The translations under genes were made by a program, and so were the position numbers. Shown piece by piece: positions 6,458 to 7,243 of a DNA stretch of 7,243 bases. Source of the DNA: Planctomycetota bacterium (GTDB taxonomy: Bacteria > Planctomycetota > Planctomycetia > Planctomycetales > Planctomycetaceae); the NCBI GenBank assembly GCA_024278285.1, contig JAJRTM010000768.1, positions 1 through 7,243 on the forward strand, read 5' to 3'. The notes beneath the pieces were generated by a model that saw nothing but the letters and a program-made list of their open reading frames with translations, ran no database searches and was not told the origin of the DNA. Positions within the stretch are counted from its first letter, which is position 1; each line of letters begins with the position of its first letter.

Positions 6458-7243
6458 TCACCGGGTGATTGCTGCTGCCCAGTTTCCTTTGTCGGGAGTC
6501 TTCAGTGTTTGTTTTTTTCCACCGTTGATTTTTGAAGAAGTCCCCCAATCGCCTGTTTCGATGTTAATCCATTTTAAGGTCAGTTTCCCTTTTGCTTTAG
6601 AAAGATCGATCTTCACCGAACCTCCTTGCGGAAAGTAAATGGCATACGCTTTACCTGGATTTGCCGCCAGATAGGCTTCGTTGGAATCGCGATCAGAAAG
6701 CAAGTGGTTGGCTGGATCGACATCCCACAATTTGATCACGGATTCCAACTTGCGAGCCGCCTTGATCGCTGCAATTGCTTTGGGAGAGAAGCCCAAACCT
6801 GCATCAGGACGATGAAACCGGGCAGAAGCGGCTCCGCCAATGAGGTGACGCCAGAACCTGCCGATGCCATCCTGACTGGAGTGACCGAACTTATTACCAT
6901 CCGCGCCATAAGTTTTCACAGTATTAATGGGACGAGGCTTATTCAATAACCGCTTCCGCAACGCCTGGAAGTTGTCCCAATGTTTTTGGCGTTTCTGGTG
7001 GTTGTTCTGGGAGACATCGATAAATTCGTAACGCTCGGGATGATCGATCGTGCGACGGTGATGCGGTCCGCTGAGGTTCCAGTCATCCCACATTTCGGTA
7101 ATACAAACCGGTTGATTCGTTTCTATTGAACGCTGGCGAATAAATTCTGCCCAATAAGTGCTCCAGGCTTCTTCGCCATTGGTTTCGTTATCGATGCAGT
7201 ATAAAACGTGTCCGTATTTCAATGAATGCGAAAGCATTTTATC
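6458..7243 (-). CDS. Glycoside-hydrolase-like protein, C-terminal part (runs off the right edge)
   Basis: The frame is open through the last base: two codons precede the first Met (7237) with no stop, and the text there reads mid-domain, so the true start lies beyond the window. About 262 residues are visible. The first part looks like the later half of a TIM-barrel glycosidase: HVLYCIDNET (10-19 from that Met), a strand ending in a candidate catalytic glutamate CITEMWDDWNL (45-55), and GRFWRHLIGGAASARFHRP (about 126-144), a layout like DUF4038-type hydrolases. The last 90 residues (AYAIYFPQGGSVKIDL...KWINIETGDWG...GNWAAAITR) resemble the small beta-sandwich that follows DUF4038 domains, annotated as a putative collagen-binding domain. 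Substrate is unknown, and plant or algal polysaccharide is a guess. Any signal peptide would be outside the window. The gene is tail-to-tail with argJ, with no room for a terminator between the stop codons. Confidence 0.75.
   Translation of the reverse strand, partial: DKMLSHSLKYGHVLYCIDNETNGEEAWSTYWAEFIRQRSIETNQPVCITEMWDDWNLSGPHHRRTIDHPERYEFIDVSQNNHQKRQKHWDNFQALRKRLLNKPRPINTVKTYGADGNKFGHSSQDGIGRFWRHLIGGAASARFHRPDAGLGFSPKAIAAIKAARKLESVIKLWDVDPANHLLSDRDSNEAYLAANPGKAYAIYFPQGGSVKIDLSKAKGKLTLKWINIETGDWGTSSKINGGKKQTLKTPDKGNWAAAITR

Noticed and set aside
6042..6949. Antisense frames at 6042-6266 (-), 6450-6638 (+) and 6626-6949 (+)
   Set aside because: They are shadows of argJ and of the glycosidase-like gene, whose own frames carry the conserved motifs.
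1..7243. CRISPR array, tRNA, rRNA, insertion sequence or integrase
   Set aside because: No spaced identical repeats, cloverleaf-like sequence, transposase or integrase motif, or terminal inverted repeats were seen on either strand. The only tandem repeat is the heptamer array at 5173-5207.

Overview
The window looks like a piece of bacterial chromosome, probably from a planctomycete or a relative. This is inference from three things: the style of the ArgJ, IspA and DXS proteins, the weak or absent Shine-Dalgarno sequences, and the large secreted-type glycoside-hydrolase-like gene at the right edge. No rRNA or other phylogenetic marker is present to settle it. Base composition is moderate, about half G+C in the housekeeping genes by hand counts of single lines, and clearly lower in the left third.

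Left edge (1-75): the last 24 codons of an unidentified + strand gene. It converges on a leftward block of three same-strand genes (110-2245, minus strand). In transcription order these are an OLD/RecF-like AAA/ABC-type ATPase (1103-2245), a 186-residue protein with a TOPRIM-like acidic motif layout (546-1106), and a four-helix membrane protein (110-562). The first two overlap by 4 bases (ATGA), which indicates translational coupling. This pair is the most interesting part of the window. It has the architecture of ATPase plus nuclease/toxin anti-phage systems such as PARIS (AriA/AriB), but the small protein does not match an effector I can name. The membrane protein may be a third component or merely a neighbour.

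Centre (2327-5150, minus strand): a two-gene isoprenoid operon. The polyprenyl (farnesyl-type) diphosphate synthase gene ispA (GTG start) is followed after 25 bases by dxs, encoding 1-deoxy-D-xylulose-5-phosphate synthase. DXS makes the first committed intermediate of the MEP pathway, and IspA later condenses the C5 products into prenyl chains. A small perfect hairpin (2304-2319) lies between dxs and the ATPase pair and may mark a transcript boundary.

Right (5248-6450, + strand): argJ, encoding glutamate N-acetyltransferase of arginine biosynthesis, diverges from ispA. The roughly 97-base spacer between them contains five tandem 7-base units of form (T/C)AGGNNN. argJ converges, with 7 bases between stop codons, on the C-terminal part of a minus-strand glycoside-hydrolase-like gene (6458-7243), which runs off the window.
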